From an uncultured SAR116 cluster alpha proteobacterium (GTDB lineage Bacteria > Pseudomonadota > Alphaproteobacteria > Puniceispirillales > Puniceispirillaceae): a stretch of 64,000 bases of DNA. Both the position numbers and the translations under genes were made by a program. The notes beneath the pieces are model-generated. The model did no database searches and had not been told where the DNA came from. It saw nothing but the letters and a program-made list of their open reading frames with translations. Where the stretch lies: contig CACNQE010000004.1 of assembly GCA_902622515.1 (NCBI GenBank), positions 1 through 64,000 on the forward strand, read 5' to 3'. This document shows positions 17,229 through 26,400 of this stretch, piece by piece (positions within the stretch are counted from its first letter, which is position 1; every line of letters starts with the position of its first letter).

Positions 17229-18701
17229 ATGGGCCAAGTAAAAAAGATTTCTTTTATTGATGATGGGGCACACACTACCTTTGTCTCAGGTGTATTTAAT
17301 ATTCTTCACCCCGGTCACAGGCGGTTTCTTGATTTTGCAGCAAGTAAGAAAAAACATCTCATAATTGGTGTTTTTTCAGATAGCTTTGCTGGCGAAAAGG
17401 CCTATATGCCCGAGGAAGTCAGGTTAGCTGCTGTGAGGGCTTATTCAAAAAAAGCAAGAGTTTTTTTAATTAATGATAATTTGAAAAAAGTTTTATCAAA
17501 TTTAAAACCATCACTAATCATTAAGGGTCCTGAATTTAGAGATGCAGACAATGTTGAAAAAATAGTAAAATCTTGGGGTGGGGAACTTATATTTAGCGCA
17601 GGAAACGAAAAGACTGGCGTAAATGTCGAAAATGAAAAAATAGAATTGCGCATTCCATGGGATTCAAGAGAGATAAAAGAATATATTCACAGAAGAAATA
17701 TTTCTAAGTCAGCTATTATAAAAATTATAGAAGATTTTTCAAAACTTGAGGCTTTAACAATTGGTGATATTATTCTTGATATTTATCGATATTGTCGACC
17801 ATTAGGTATGAGCAAAGAAGACCCAACAATAGTTGTTCAACCAACTAGAGACGAGAGTTTTCTTGGAGGTGCTGGTATCGTGGCAGCTCATGCTCGGGGA
17901 TTGAATGCACAATCTCGTTTAATCTCGGTCGTGGGAAAAGATACTAATAGTCAATTAACTGCAAAATTTTTATCACGATATGATGTGGATAACAGTTTAC
18001 TTTATGATACCTCAAGAAAAACTACTACAAAAACAAGACTAAAGTGTGAAGGAAAAACGCTTCTTAGGTTATCAGATTTAGTTGAGGCAAATATTTCAAA
18101 AGAATTAATTGAGTTGGTAATTGGTGAAGTTAAAAGCTATTTAAAACATGCGAATATCATTATCTTGTCAGATTTTAATTATGGGATATTGCCTAATAAA
18201 TTAGTAAATAAGCTCAGTGAACTAGCAAATCAGAATAACATAGTTATAACGGCAGATAGTCAGTCATCATCCCAGTTTGGAGATATCAGCAGGTTCAAAA
18301 GAATGAACTTGATAACACCAACAGAATACGAAGCAAGATTAGCCCTCAATGATAAAGAGTCAGGCATTGTGTCCCTAGCTTATAATTTGATAAAAAAATC
18401 AGAGGCAAAAAATGCATTTATCACACTTGGCCAGGATGGTGTCTTGATTCAAGATGGTCAAAATATTGAAAATGCGGAGGGTGTAGACAGGCTTCCGGCA
18501 TTTGCTAGTGTTTGTCGTGATAATTCTGGAGCAGGGGACTCAATGTTTACAGCAGCCTCATTGGCTTTGGGCCTTGGAGCAGATATTTGGCATGCAGCAT
18601 TCATTGGTTCTATTGCAGCAGGTATACAAGTATCTTCGGTGGGGAATAATCCAATATCATCTGAAAACCTAATAGAAGCTATATATTCATGCGCGTCTTG
18701 A
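17229..18701 (+). CDS. HldE-like bifunctional heptose kinase/nucleotidyltransferase, domains in reversed order
   Basis: This 490-aa protein has a cytidylyltransferase-fold domain at about 15-140 ('VSGVFNILHPGHRRFLDFAA', the HxGH motif) and then a PfkB-family kinase at about 165-490 ('LTIGDIILD', 'FLGGAGIVAAHARGLNAQ', 'DNSGAGDSMFTAASLALG' with the catalytic Asp). Classical HldE (about 477 aa) has the kinase first. The likely reactions are phosphorylation of heptose-7-phosphate at C1 and nucleotidyl transfer. ATG 17229 is preferred to a TTG at 17211; GGAG lies 12 bases upstream, so the start is not certain. Confidence 0.8.
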   Translation: MGQVKKISFIDDGAHTTFVSGVFNILHPGHRRFLDFAASKKKHLIIGVFSDSFAGEKAYMPEEVRLAAVRAYSKKARVFLINDNLKKVLSNLKPSLIIKGPEFRDADNVEKIVKSWGGELIFSAGNEKTGVNVENEKIELRIPWDSREIKEYIHRRNISKSAIIKIIEDFSKLEALTIGDIILDIYRYCRPLGMSKEDPTIVVQPTRDESFLGGAGIVAAHARGLNAQSRLISVVGKDTNSQLTAKFLSRYDVDNSLLYDTSRKTTTKTRLKCEGKTLLRLSDLVEANISKELIELVIGEVKSYLKHANIIILSDFNYGILPNKLVNKLSELANQNNIVITADSQSSSQFGDISRFKRMNLITPTEYEARLALNDKESGIVSLAYNLIKKSEAKNAFITLGQDGVLIQDGQNIENAEGVDRLPAFASVCRDNSGAGDSMFTAASLALGLGADIWHAAFIGSIAAGIQVSSVGNNPISSENLIEAIYSCAS

Positions 18702-19408
18702 TATTAGCAGCAGGTTTAGGAACGAGATTAAGACCGTTAACAGAGACCATTCCAAAATGTCTTGTAACAATAGGCGAAAAACCAATGTTAAAACATTGGT
18801 TAGAAAAAATAGATAACTGTAAAATTAACCCCTCTGAGGTTTTTGTAAATTTGCATTATAAAAAAGATCTTGTTGAAAATTTCATTAAACTACAGGAATA
18901 TAAATTCCCAATTATACCGATTATTGAAGAAGAATTAATTGGAACTGGTGGCACATTTTTTAATCTAATCAAACATCAAGATAACAAAAATTTGTTGGTA
19001 ATACATTGTGATAATTATTATGGAGAGGATTTAGATAATTTTCTCAAATTCTCTTTAGAAAAAATAAATTGTTATAATTTTGATATGTCAATTCTAGCAT
19101 TTAGAACAGATGAACCGGAAAACTGTGGTACAATGCTCATTAAAGACGATGGTGAAGTATTACAATTTGAGGAAAAAGTTAGAAATCCAAAAACGAATCT
19201 AGCAAATGGAGCCGTATATTTTTTCTCAAGTAAATATCTTAAATCCATTAAGAAGGAATTCGCGGGATTAAATGACATAGCCAGAGATTTACTTGAGAAT
19301 AATCATGGAAAAATTGCTGCCTTCGAAACACAAAGTTATTTTTGTGACATAGGAACTTTGGAGAGATTGGAAAAGACTCGTTTTCACTTTAACGAACAGT
19401 TTCAGTGA
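18689..19408 (+). CDS. HddC-like heptose-1-phosphate nucleotidyltransferase
   Basis: This 239-aa sugar-nucleotidyltransferase has 'ILAAGLGTRLRPLTETIPK', the 'IHCDNYYGEDL' metal-binding Asp segment and a C-terminal 'CDIGTLERLEKTR'. The size and motifs fit D-glycero-D-manno-heptose 1-phosphate guanylyltransferase (HddC) and similar NDP-sugar synthases. It overlaps the HldE-like gene by 13 bases. A GmhB-type phosphatase, needed between kinase and HddC, is not visible in the window. Confidence 0.72.
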   Translation: MRVLILAAGLGTRLRPLTETIPKCLVTIGEKPMLKHWLEKIDNCKINPSEVFVNLHYKKDLVENFIKLQEYKFPIIPIIEEELIGTGGTFFNLIKHQDNKNLLVIHCDNYYGEDLDNFLKFSLEKINCYNFDMSILAFRTDEPENCGTMLIKDDGEVLQFEEKVRNPKTNLANGAVYFFSSKYLKSIKKEFAGLNDIARDLLENNHGKIAAFETQSYFCDIGTLERLEKTRFHFNEQFQ

Positions 19409-19438
19409 TGTGAGTATCTTTCATAGCAACATCATATT

Positions 19439-19459
19439 TATCGTTCTTTAAAAACGATA
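19439..19459. terminator. Weak hairpin between convergent genes
   Basis: TATCGTT and AACGATA can pair as a 7-bp stem with a 7-base loop in the 158-bp gap between the convergent hddC-like and PhyH genes. There is no strong T run on either side, so terminator activity is uncertain. The rest of the gap is AT-rich with no other feature seen. Confidence 0.3.
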
Positions 19460-19566
19460 CATATTTGTAATATTATTTCTTTTTAAAAATAAATTTCTTT
19501 TTTTGCGGATAAAATTGGAACTTTTTATTCTTTTTTAAAATACTTATTAATTTCAACAGCAGTTCT

Positions 19567-20328
19567 TTAAGATACTTGAATGGCAAATTCTATGCTTACT
19601 CTAGTGTAGTCTGCTTTATGAGAGACACCATAATGTAAAAGGTTTTTGTCAAAAATCACAGGTTCTCCCGGTTGTAATGGCAATAATATTTTTTCATGGT
19701 TTGGTAAATAATTTAACTTAGGTTTGATACGACCATCCTTTTTAACGGTATCGTAATCCCATTTCTTTAAGTGGGAGCCTGGGTAAACCCCTAAACCACC
19801 TTCATTTGGCAAAACTTCAATTGGTATCCAGATTTTAAATAGATTGTCTTGCTCTTTAGGTGTCATTTTGTTGGTATGTGTAAAAAACCAACTATCTGCG
19901 TGTATTCCTGAAACATCTTCCGTTTTATTTGGTCTAACAATCCTCCAGTAAATTTCTGGATACCCAATACCCTCAATGTCAGCAACTTTCAAAAAACCAA
20001 ACTGATTTTTAAGATAATCAAATAGTGAAAATTTTAAAAATTCTTCGCTTTCATATTCAGAAAAAATTCTTTGTTGTTTCCCCCAAATTTCCGAATGATT
20101 TTCAATAGATAGATTATGATAGTTAAATGGTTGCTTAAATTCATCATTTGTAAAATCAAAAATATGGAAATCTTCCAAGGTTTTAATATATTTTTTACGA
20201 ATTATAGTACGCAGAACCTCCAATTCCTTTTCATAAAGGGAAGGTAATATAGCGTATCCTCGCTCTGCAAAAGACAAGGTTTGTGAGTGTTCTATTTGTT
20301 GTTTTTGGTTATTAAATGAAGTTAACAT
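19567..20328 (-). CDS. Phytanoyl-CoA dioxygenase (PhyH) family Fe(II)/2-oxoglutarate oxygenase
   Basis: This roughly 253-aa protein has the iron-binding HxD in 'GIHADSWFFTH', the 'GGLGVYPGSHLKKW' segment typical of PhyH proteins, and a distal 'LLHYGVSHKADYTRVSIEF' with His and Arg. It probably hydroxylates an organic substrate. Last gene of a four-gene unit behind flgL; it overlaps the radical SAM gene. The start is uncertain: the ATG at 20328 has a weak SD, and a start up to 20382 is possible. Confidence 0.78.
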   Translation of the reverse strand: MLTSFNNQKQQIEHSQTLSFAERGYAILPSLYEKELEVLRTIIRKKYIKTLEDFHIFDFTNDEFKQPFNYHNLSIENHSEIWGKQQRIFSEYESEEFLKFSLFDYLKNQFGFLKVADIEGIGYPEIYWRIVRPNKTEDVSGIHADSWFFTHTNKMTPKEQDNLFKIWIPIEVLPNEGGLGVYPGSHLKKWDYDTVKKDGRIKPKLNYLPNHEKILLPLQPGEPVIFDKNLLHYGVSHKADYTRVSIEFAIQVS

Positions 20329-21436
20329 GTGCGGGCTCTTTTGAGACATTGAGCATCTCATCTGGGAAGGAGTTTTGAACAAATTTGTCTAGGAATTCAT
20401 TTGTTTTGTGTTGCAAACATAATGAGCCACACATTCTTTGAGCATTAAAGTTAGGCCCTGAGAGATGATTCATTACTTGCCAGTATCTATCTGAATTCCA
20501 GATATCTTTAAAACGATTCTCACATATATTACCAATATGAAATTTTTTATATTTCTCGTTAAATAACATACCACAGGGAGCAATTAGTCCACTTCCAGAC
20601 ATTTGCAATATAAATGGGGCACCATAGCACTGTTTATAGCTTCTGGCACCGTTTGCATTAATTTTGGACCATTTTACTATGCATTTATATTCTTGGTCAG
20701 ATAAAGCCTCGGCTTCCCTAAGTTTATTTTTCAACGCTTCGTAAGCAGAGTAGTCTACACCTAAGTCACCATCTTCATTATCTGAACAATGCTTAATTAC
20801 TAAATAATCAGGGCGAAGTTCTTTTCCAAGATTTGCTAGTGGGAGTATCTGATCCTCATACTCTGGCATCAATACCATTTGCATCCCTATAGTAACATTA
20901 AGATTACGCTCCTTTTTTATAGAAACCATTTCTCTAATATTTTCGCAGACTCGATCAAAATACTCTGGCTTTGTGCCCATGATTTCTGCATAGCGGTCAC
21001 GTTCGCCAGCTGAAATATTGATCCGTAAATATGTAAGTGTTGGGAGTAATTCTTCAAGTTTTCTTTTAGTTAGCACAAAACCGTTAGTGCCTACCGCCAT
21101 AGATAAACCAAGTCCATGCCCCTTTTTACAAGAGTGCATAAAATGTGGAGATATGGTACTCTCGCCGTCAGAAACAAAGCTTATCCCCTTGACGCCGATT
21201 TCTTTGCAATCTTCTAGAAAATCATCCATTACTTCAGATGTGATTTTTTTTCTATCATTTTCCTGCAACATTGCGTAGCAAAAGTGACAAGCATAATTAC
21301 ACGCTCTGGTAAGAGCCATATCAATAGTGATTGGTGCAATTCTTTTTCCATTTTTCCAATCATTTATGCGTTCTTTGTGCCAAGCGACCTTGGTGCCATC
21401 TAATATTAGGTCTACGTGTTCATTCATTTCAGACAT
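20312..21436 (-). CDS. Radical SAM/SPASM-type protein
   Basis: This 374-aa enzyme has the [4Fe-4S]/SAM motif CNYACHFC (Cys46, Cys50, Cys53) and a C-terminal Cys-rich region ('QCYGAPF', 'IAPCGMLFN', 'MCGSLCLQH') typical of SPASM/twitch auxiliary clusters. Such proteins modify peptides, sugars or proteins. It is cotranscribed with a PhyH oxygenase and two orphans, under an element of the flagellar promoter type. A target on a flagellar protein or glycan is my inference; no substrate is visible. Confidence 0.85.
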   Translation of the reverse strand: MSEMNEHVDLILDGTKVAWHKERINDWKNGKRIAPITIDMALTRACNYACHFCYAMLQENDRKKITSEVMDDFLEDCKEIGVKGISFVSDGESTISPHFMHSCKKGHGLGLSMAVGTNGFVLTKRKLEELLPTLTYLRINISAGERDRYAEIMGTKPEYFDRVCENIREMVSIKKERNLNVTIGMQMVLMPEYEDQILPLANLGKELRPDYLVIKHCSDNEDGDLGVDYSAYEALKNKLREAEALSDQEYKCIVKWSKINANGARSYKQCYGAPFILQMSGSGLIAPCGMLFNEKYKKFHIGNICENRFKDIWNSDRYWQVMNHLSGPNFNAQRMCGSLCLQHKTNEFLDKFVQNSFPDEMLNVSKEPAHVNFI

Positions 21437-21447
21437 ATTTTTAGTTC

Positions 21448-22140
21448 CTAAAGGCGACGTAATTTATGTACATCTTTTTTTTCTAAACAGAATAGTTCTA
21501 GTTCAAATCCAAGACTATTTGAGAGTTGACGTTCAATATTAAAAATTATATTTGGTTTTTCATTTACATTTATTTCATCATCGAAATGGCAAAAAATTCG
21601 ATCATGACGGTCTACAATTTCAACGTTGAGGTTGGTACTTTTTTTATTTTTTGTTTTTGTTAATTTTGAAATCTTAGTTTGAAGTATTTCTTTTTTTTCT
21701 TCAGATGAAATTTCGACCCACCAGTCTGGTTTGAACAGAGGAACTGGTTCTACGGATATGTCTCCTCTTAGTTCTGACGCTGAAATCTCCTGGGATAGTT
21801 CTGTTTTAATCAGTTTATCGATTTGTTGAATAATGTCAGGGCTATTTGAGACAAGCTGAATCCCGGATACTATTTCATTGCAGAATTCCTCTTTGTTTTT
21901 TTCAAGCAGAAGCATACTTCCTATTGAAAGAAAGTCTGCTAAAGGTAATCCTTGTAACTCATGACTTAATATCTTTCCAATTTCTCTTGATAACGGGTTT
22001 GTTTTTCCTTTTATTGATAATTCATGAATTCTAGAATCAGTAACTGAAACCTCAATGCAAATATTTTCATTCTCAACTTTAAATGAAATTGGCGTATGTG
22101 TTGTTTCGTTTATGCGACGAGCGTCAGTGATAGCATTCAT
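21448..22140 (-). CDS. Hypothetical protein of the radical SAM unit
   Basis: I do not recognise this 230-aa protein. It has a mixed alpha/beta N-terminal part with 'SRIHELSIKGKTNPLSREIG', a hydrophobic 'LPLADFLSIGSMLLL' stretch around residue 75, 'PLFKPDWWVEIS' near 145, then a Lys-rich segment. There is no signal peptide or obvious metal motif. ATG 22140 is chosen because GGAGAG lies just upstream and it overlaps the previous stop in TGATG. It sits 11 bp before the radical SAM gene and may supply its substrate or a partner. Confidence 0.6.
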   Translation of the reverse strand: MNAITDARRINETTHTPISFKVENENICIEVSVTDSRIHELSIKGKTNPLSREIGKILSHELQGLPLADFLSIGSMLLLEKNKEEFCNEIVSGIQLVSNSPDIIQQIDKLIKTELSQEISASELRGDISVEPVPLFKPDWWVEISSEEKKEILQTKISKLTKTKNKKSTNLNVEIVDRHDRIFCHFDDEINVNEKPNIIFNIERQLSNSLGFELELFCLEKKDVHKLRRL

Positions 22141-22454
22141 CAAATACTCTCCATAGTAACTTCGTAACATTCGTTATTTTGATTAAAAGTATAATTTACA
22201 GTTACATTAGTACTGAGAAACTGCTCAAGTTCTGAAAGTTGTTTCTCATTAATAAGTTCATTTTTAATATCTACTTTAAGTTTATCTATTTCTGCACATG
22301 ATGCAGCGTCCCACATATTTAAAATTGAACTTACGACATCTGGGTCAGGTACCCATAAATTCAAAAAACCATTCTCCATAGAATGACCGCGCAGTTTTTC
22401 TTGAAGGTCATTTTCAAACGCATTTAACTGTTCTTCATAATTTATGTGAAACAT
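22140..22454 (-). CDS. Small hypothetical protein, first gene of the radical SAM unit
   Basis: A 104-aa acidic protein with no recognised domain: 'HINYEEQLNAFENDLQEKL', a 'LNLWVPDPDVVSSILNMWD' segment, one Cys (in 'AASCAEIDK') and a Thr/Val-rich C-terminus. It has no signal peptide. It starts about 28 bases after the transcript start predicted from the sigma-54 element at 22494-22509. Size and first position would allow a substrate or chaperone for the radical SAM enzyme, but nothing proves it. Confidence 0.55.
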   Translation of the reverse strand: MFHINYEEQLNAFENDLQEKLRGHSMENGFLNLWVPDPDVVSSILNMWDAASCAEIDKLKVDIKNELINEKQLSELEQFLSTNVTVNYTFNQNNECYEVTMESI

Positions 22455-22493
22455 TAAACTCTCTGCAAAACTATTTTTTATCGATAAAAAAGT

Positions 22494-22509
22494 TGCAAAA
22501 ATTGTGCCA
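22494..22509 (-). promoter_or_regulatory. Sigma-54-type promoter for the radical SAM unit
   Basis: On the minus strand the element is TGGCACAATTTTTGCA, one of the closest matches to TGGCAC-N5-TTGCW in the window. It lies in the 65-bp gap right after the flgL stop, so the radical SAM unit has its own start as well as possible read-through from flgKL. Confidence 0.8.
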
Positions 22510-22519
22510 TCATTCAGCT

Positions 22520-23422
22520 TTATCTAAGAAAGTCGAATAGGCTTTGCTGCCCGATTTTAGCAAAGGCTTGTGTAGCTGCGTCCCTATTCACAAGCATTGT
22601 TTGTAATTCAGTTACTAGCTTGGTTATATCGGCATCCTCTAGTTTTGTGAGGTTCTCAGACATAACAATTTGTCTGCGTTGTAATGCTTCTTCTTGAATA
22701 TTAGCTTTGTTTAATTGTGCGCCGATATATGTTTGCTGAAGACTAAAATGCTCTATACCTCTTTGAAGGTCTGTAATAGCTACGTCAGGGAAATCTCCAT
22801 CATCAAAAGCATCCTCAATTGCTTCAATAACTCTAAAAACACTTTTGTGGTCATTTTCAGAGGGAACTCTTAGGAAAGCAGTGGCACCGTCAATACCAGT
22901 AATTATTGTCATATTTTCAGCAATTTTTAAATAGTTCTGTCCTCTATCACCCATATATTGGATATTGCCATCAAGGTCTTTGGCAAATGCATTTTTATTC
23001 ACTTTATATCCTGCAAATAGTGCTTGTCCGGAGGCATCTTCAGTATTAACAACCTGAAACATCGCATCCTTAAGTTGTGAAATTTCCATTTTAATGGCTG
23101 ACCGGTCTGAAGCTACATGAATATCATTCTCAGCTTGGATCGTAAGTTCATAAATTCGGGTTAGGATATTTACGGTTTGTTCCATTGCGCCATCAGCAAG
23201 TTCAAGTTTATTTTTTGCTCTATCGATATTATCTAAATATCGAGCCAATTCCTGTTTTTGTTCCTTGGCGACTGAAATGTTAACCGCTGCTATTGGGTCG
23301 TCAGAAGCCTTTAATAAATCTTTTCCTGTAGCTATTCTTGCTTGACGGTTTTGTATTTCGCCATGCAAGTCACTAAGGCGCTCGAGAGTTTGCTGATTAA
23401 ATAATTTTGTGCTGATTTGCAT
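22520..23422 (-). CDS. flgL: FlgL, hook-filament junction protein 3
   Basis: This 300-aa protein has the flagellin-like N-terminal helix 'QISTKLFNQQTLERLSDLHG', then 'ARIATGKDLLKASDDPIAAV', and the C-terminal coiled segment ending 'QAFAKIGQQSLFDFLR'. It forms the ring between FlgK and the filament. Ten bases separate it from flgK. Length is normal, unlike the enlarged FlgK before it. Confidence 0.93.
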   Translation of the reverse strand: MQISTKLFNQQTLERLSDLHGEIQNRQARIATGKDLLKASDDPIAAVNISVAKEQKQELARYLDNIDRAKNKLELADGAMEQTVNILTRIYELTIQAENDIHVASDRSAIKMEISQLKDAMFQVVNTEDASGQALFAGYKVNKNAFAKDLDGNIQYMGDRGQNYLKIAENMTIITGIDGATAFLRVPSENDHKSVFRVIEAIEDAFDDGDFPDVAITDLQRGIEHFSLQQTYIGAQLNKANIQEEALQRRQIVMSENLTKLEDADITKLVTELQTMLVNRDAATQAFAKIGQQSLFDFLR

Positions 23423-23432
23423 AATAAAATTC

Positions 23433-26400
23433 CTAGACAGAGTTGATTAGGGTATCGAATAATTCTCTAGCAGTAGAGAGAATGCGAGCTGAGGCTTGAT
23501 AAGCTTGTTGCAGCTCAATCAGCTTTGAAGCTTCTGTATCAAGATTTACACCAGAAAAAGAAGCCTCTGCTTCTAGACTTGCATTCTTAACAGAAGCAGC
23601 TGCCTCGGCTGCAAATTCACCAGTTTGAACTTTTGAACCAAGGCCTGTTATGATTGATCCGAATATCTCTTGGAAACCACCCGTATTACTGCCATCTGCA
23701 TCTGAGTTTTGGCGTGCGATTATAGCGTTAATATTTCTATTGTCTCCAACCCCTTTTTCGTTAGAGGCAATGAAAAATTTATCGTCGTAAGCAGCCTTAC
23801 CATCTAAATCAATTTTGTAACCCATTGCTTCCGTTCTACCAGCGGCATCTAAATATCTTGTTGCCAAAGATGTATTTGTCTCAGTATCAATGAATTCGAC
23901 TATAGGGGTAGTCTCTGTTTCTGTGATTCTTTCAGGATAGAAAATCTTATCATCACTCGAAACATAAACAGGCTCTTGAAGTCCTTGCATTTTATATGTA
24001 AATATTAGACCTGTTGACTCGTCATTCGATGAGACAAAAAATGGCAAATCCTGATAATTATCGTCGTCTTGAATAGCCTCAACTAATTCTTCCATATCTG
24101 TGACTGCGCTTGCGTCTACTACCATTTTATCTAGAACGAATAGGTCACTTAATATGGTAACATCAGGAATAATTACTTCGTGAATATCAACTTGTGATAC
24201 GATTTTTACTGTAACATCGCGCTCGATGGTTGGAGTCGTTTCTGGATTGATATCATAAGTAGCTGAAACTTTTTTTGTTCCACTTCCAGATAGAACTAAT
24301 ATTAGATCTTCGTCAGGTAAATCAGATAAGGTTATGCGCTCACCAATTACGCTAGAGGAGGTTGCTGAAACATTAATATCAGCTGTATTCCCAGTTGGAG
24401 AGGTTGTAATAATTTGGTCATCTTCCCTCCGAATATTGTAATCTAGTGGATAGCCGTCAATGATTTTTACGCTCAATTTTTCTATTAAAGGCTCACCTGA
24501 GTTTTCATCTTCAAAAACAAGTGTGTCAGTTCCTGCGCGCACGACTATTGATAATTGGTCGTAGTCTTCATGAGCCTGAATATATTCTACGAGTGTTTCT
24601 AAATCTTGTGGTGGAGAGTCAATCTCTAATAACAAAGTAGAGGAACCGTTGCTTATTGCTAATGCCTTATTCTCCAAATTACTTATATTGTCGTCATTAA
24701 AATCTGAAATAACACGTATTCCAGTTGTACGGGTAGGGGCTTCCTGAACTAAGCCACTATCCCCTGTGACTGTAAAAGTGATTTCTGCATCGTCAAATTC
24801 ACTATTTGCCTCACGATCGAAGGTTAAAAGAATATTTGTATCATCTTGCTGAACGCCTAAATTATCAATTGGGCTCCATTTTGAAATTGCGTCAGACGAG
24901 TTCGAGATAGTATTACCATCTAAGTCTATATACATACCCGATGAATCTACTAGTTTTGAGGAAATTTCGTTTTTCAACAGGTCGGCAAGCTCTGCATTAG
25001 TGTTTACACCTGCTGGAATGTAAACAGAAAATGATGATAAATCCTGTGTTAATGTAGCGGTCGCACTTGCTGTTCCGCCGTTAACGACGTCTGTTAAAAT
25101 TATAGAGTCTGTTCCTGCTGTAGCAACAAACTTGAGATCAGTGCTGTTACTAGCATTGTAAGCCGATATTTCGTTAGTGACTGCGTTAACAACGTCTGCA
25201 AGGGTTTCTATTGTCCCGCTAATAGGAAAAGCTACTTCAATTTGTGCACCGTTTCCATCATTTAGTGTTAGCGTTTTTCCAGCATAATAGGCAATTTCAC
25301 TCTCACCGAATCCAGTAAGTTCCTGAATAATGGGCAAATTATCAGAAGAGGTTTGAGTTATATTTAAAGACTGAGATGAAATGCGTGTTTCCTCAAGTTC
25401 TCCAAGATCTATATTTAATATTCCACCTGCACCATCGGAGGCGAGGTCGGAGAAAAAATCTTCGTCAAAACTTGACAGAGTCCAAGTCTCCAATTCTGAC
25501 TTTGTTTCTGAGATTGTAGTGTCCGTTGAGGAATTATCGTAAAAACCATAGTTTTTAAATGGAACTTGGGTATTTGTAACAAGACCAAATCGCATGGCTG
25601 CTTCAAAATTTCCGTTTATATCTTCAGCCTCAGCATCGACACCCGGTATTAAAATTTTAGCAGCGGAAAGACTTCCATCATTTGAAATTACTTTTATCTG
25701 CCTTATCTCTGAATTAATTTCAGCAATTCCAGTGGTGCTATCATATGCAATATCCAAACTAAGAGCATTATCGGCTCCCCCTGTGACGCTTAAATTTCCA
25801 CTAGCATCTTTTATTATACTATAATCAATCCCCTCAAATCGAACAGTTTTAGTTTCATTTAACTCCATCTGGCTAACTTCTTCTGTAACAGAGATCGACA
25901 GATTAGAATTAAAATAAGCTGTTAACCTATCCTCTTCTCCCCCTGTAACCTCAATCTCACCATTAACCATAGTAAGGGTATATTCTTGTTCTTCAAATTG
26001 AACAATTACGCTGTCTCCATCCTCAGGCTCGGTTGAAACTACAAAGGTGACCTGATTGTTATCGCTATCATAGGCAAGAGTTGATAAAGCATTAGATGGG
26101 CCACCGGAAACTGATATTTCCCCATTATTGTTAGTAAGACTATATCGAATGTTATTTGTTAGGAATGATGTTGTCTCTCCATCATTTGGCGCTATAAAAT
26201 CGATAGGCGGATTGATTTGTTGCTCATCAAGTAAAATAGCAGAGCCAGTAAGAACAGATATGGGCGCTTCGTTTCTGAGCGCAGAGGTCATAGCTTTCGC
26301 AATAACTGTAGAGCTGTTACCAGCAACTTGCCCTTGATAAATGGTTTTATTAATCGGGGTGTTTACGCCATCGTCCAAAGTGATTTGATAGAAAGAAGTA

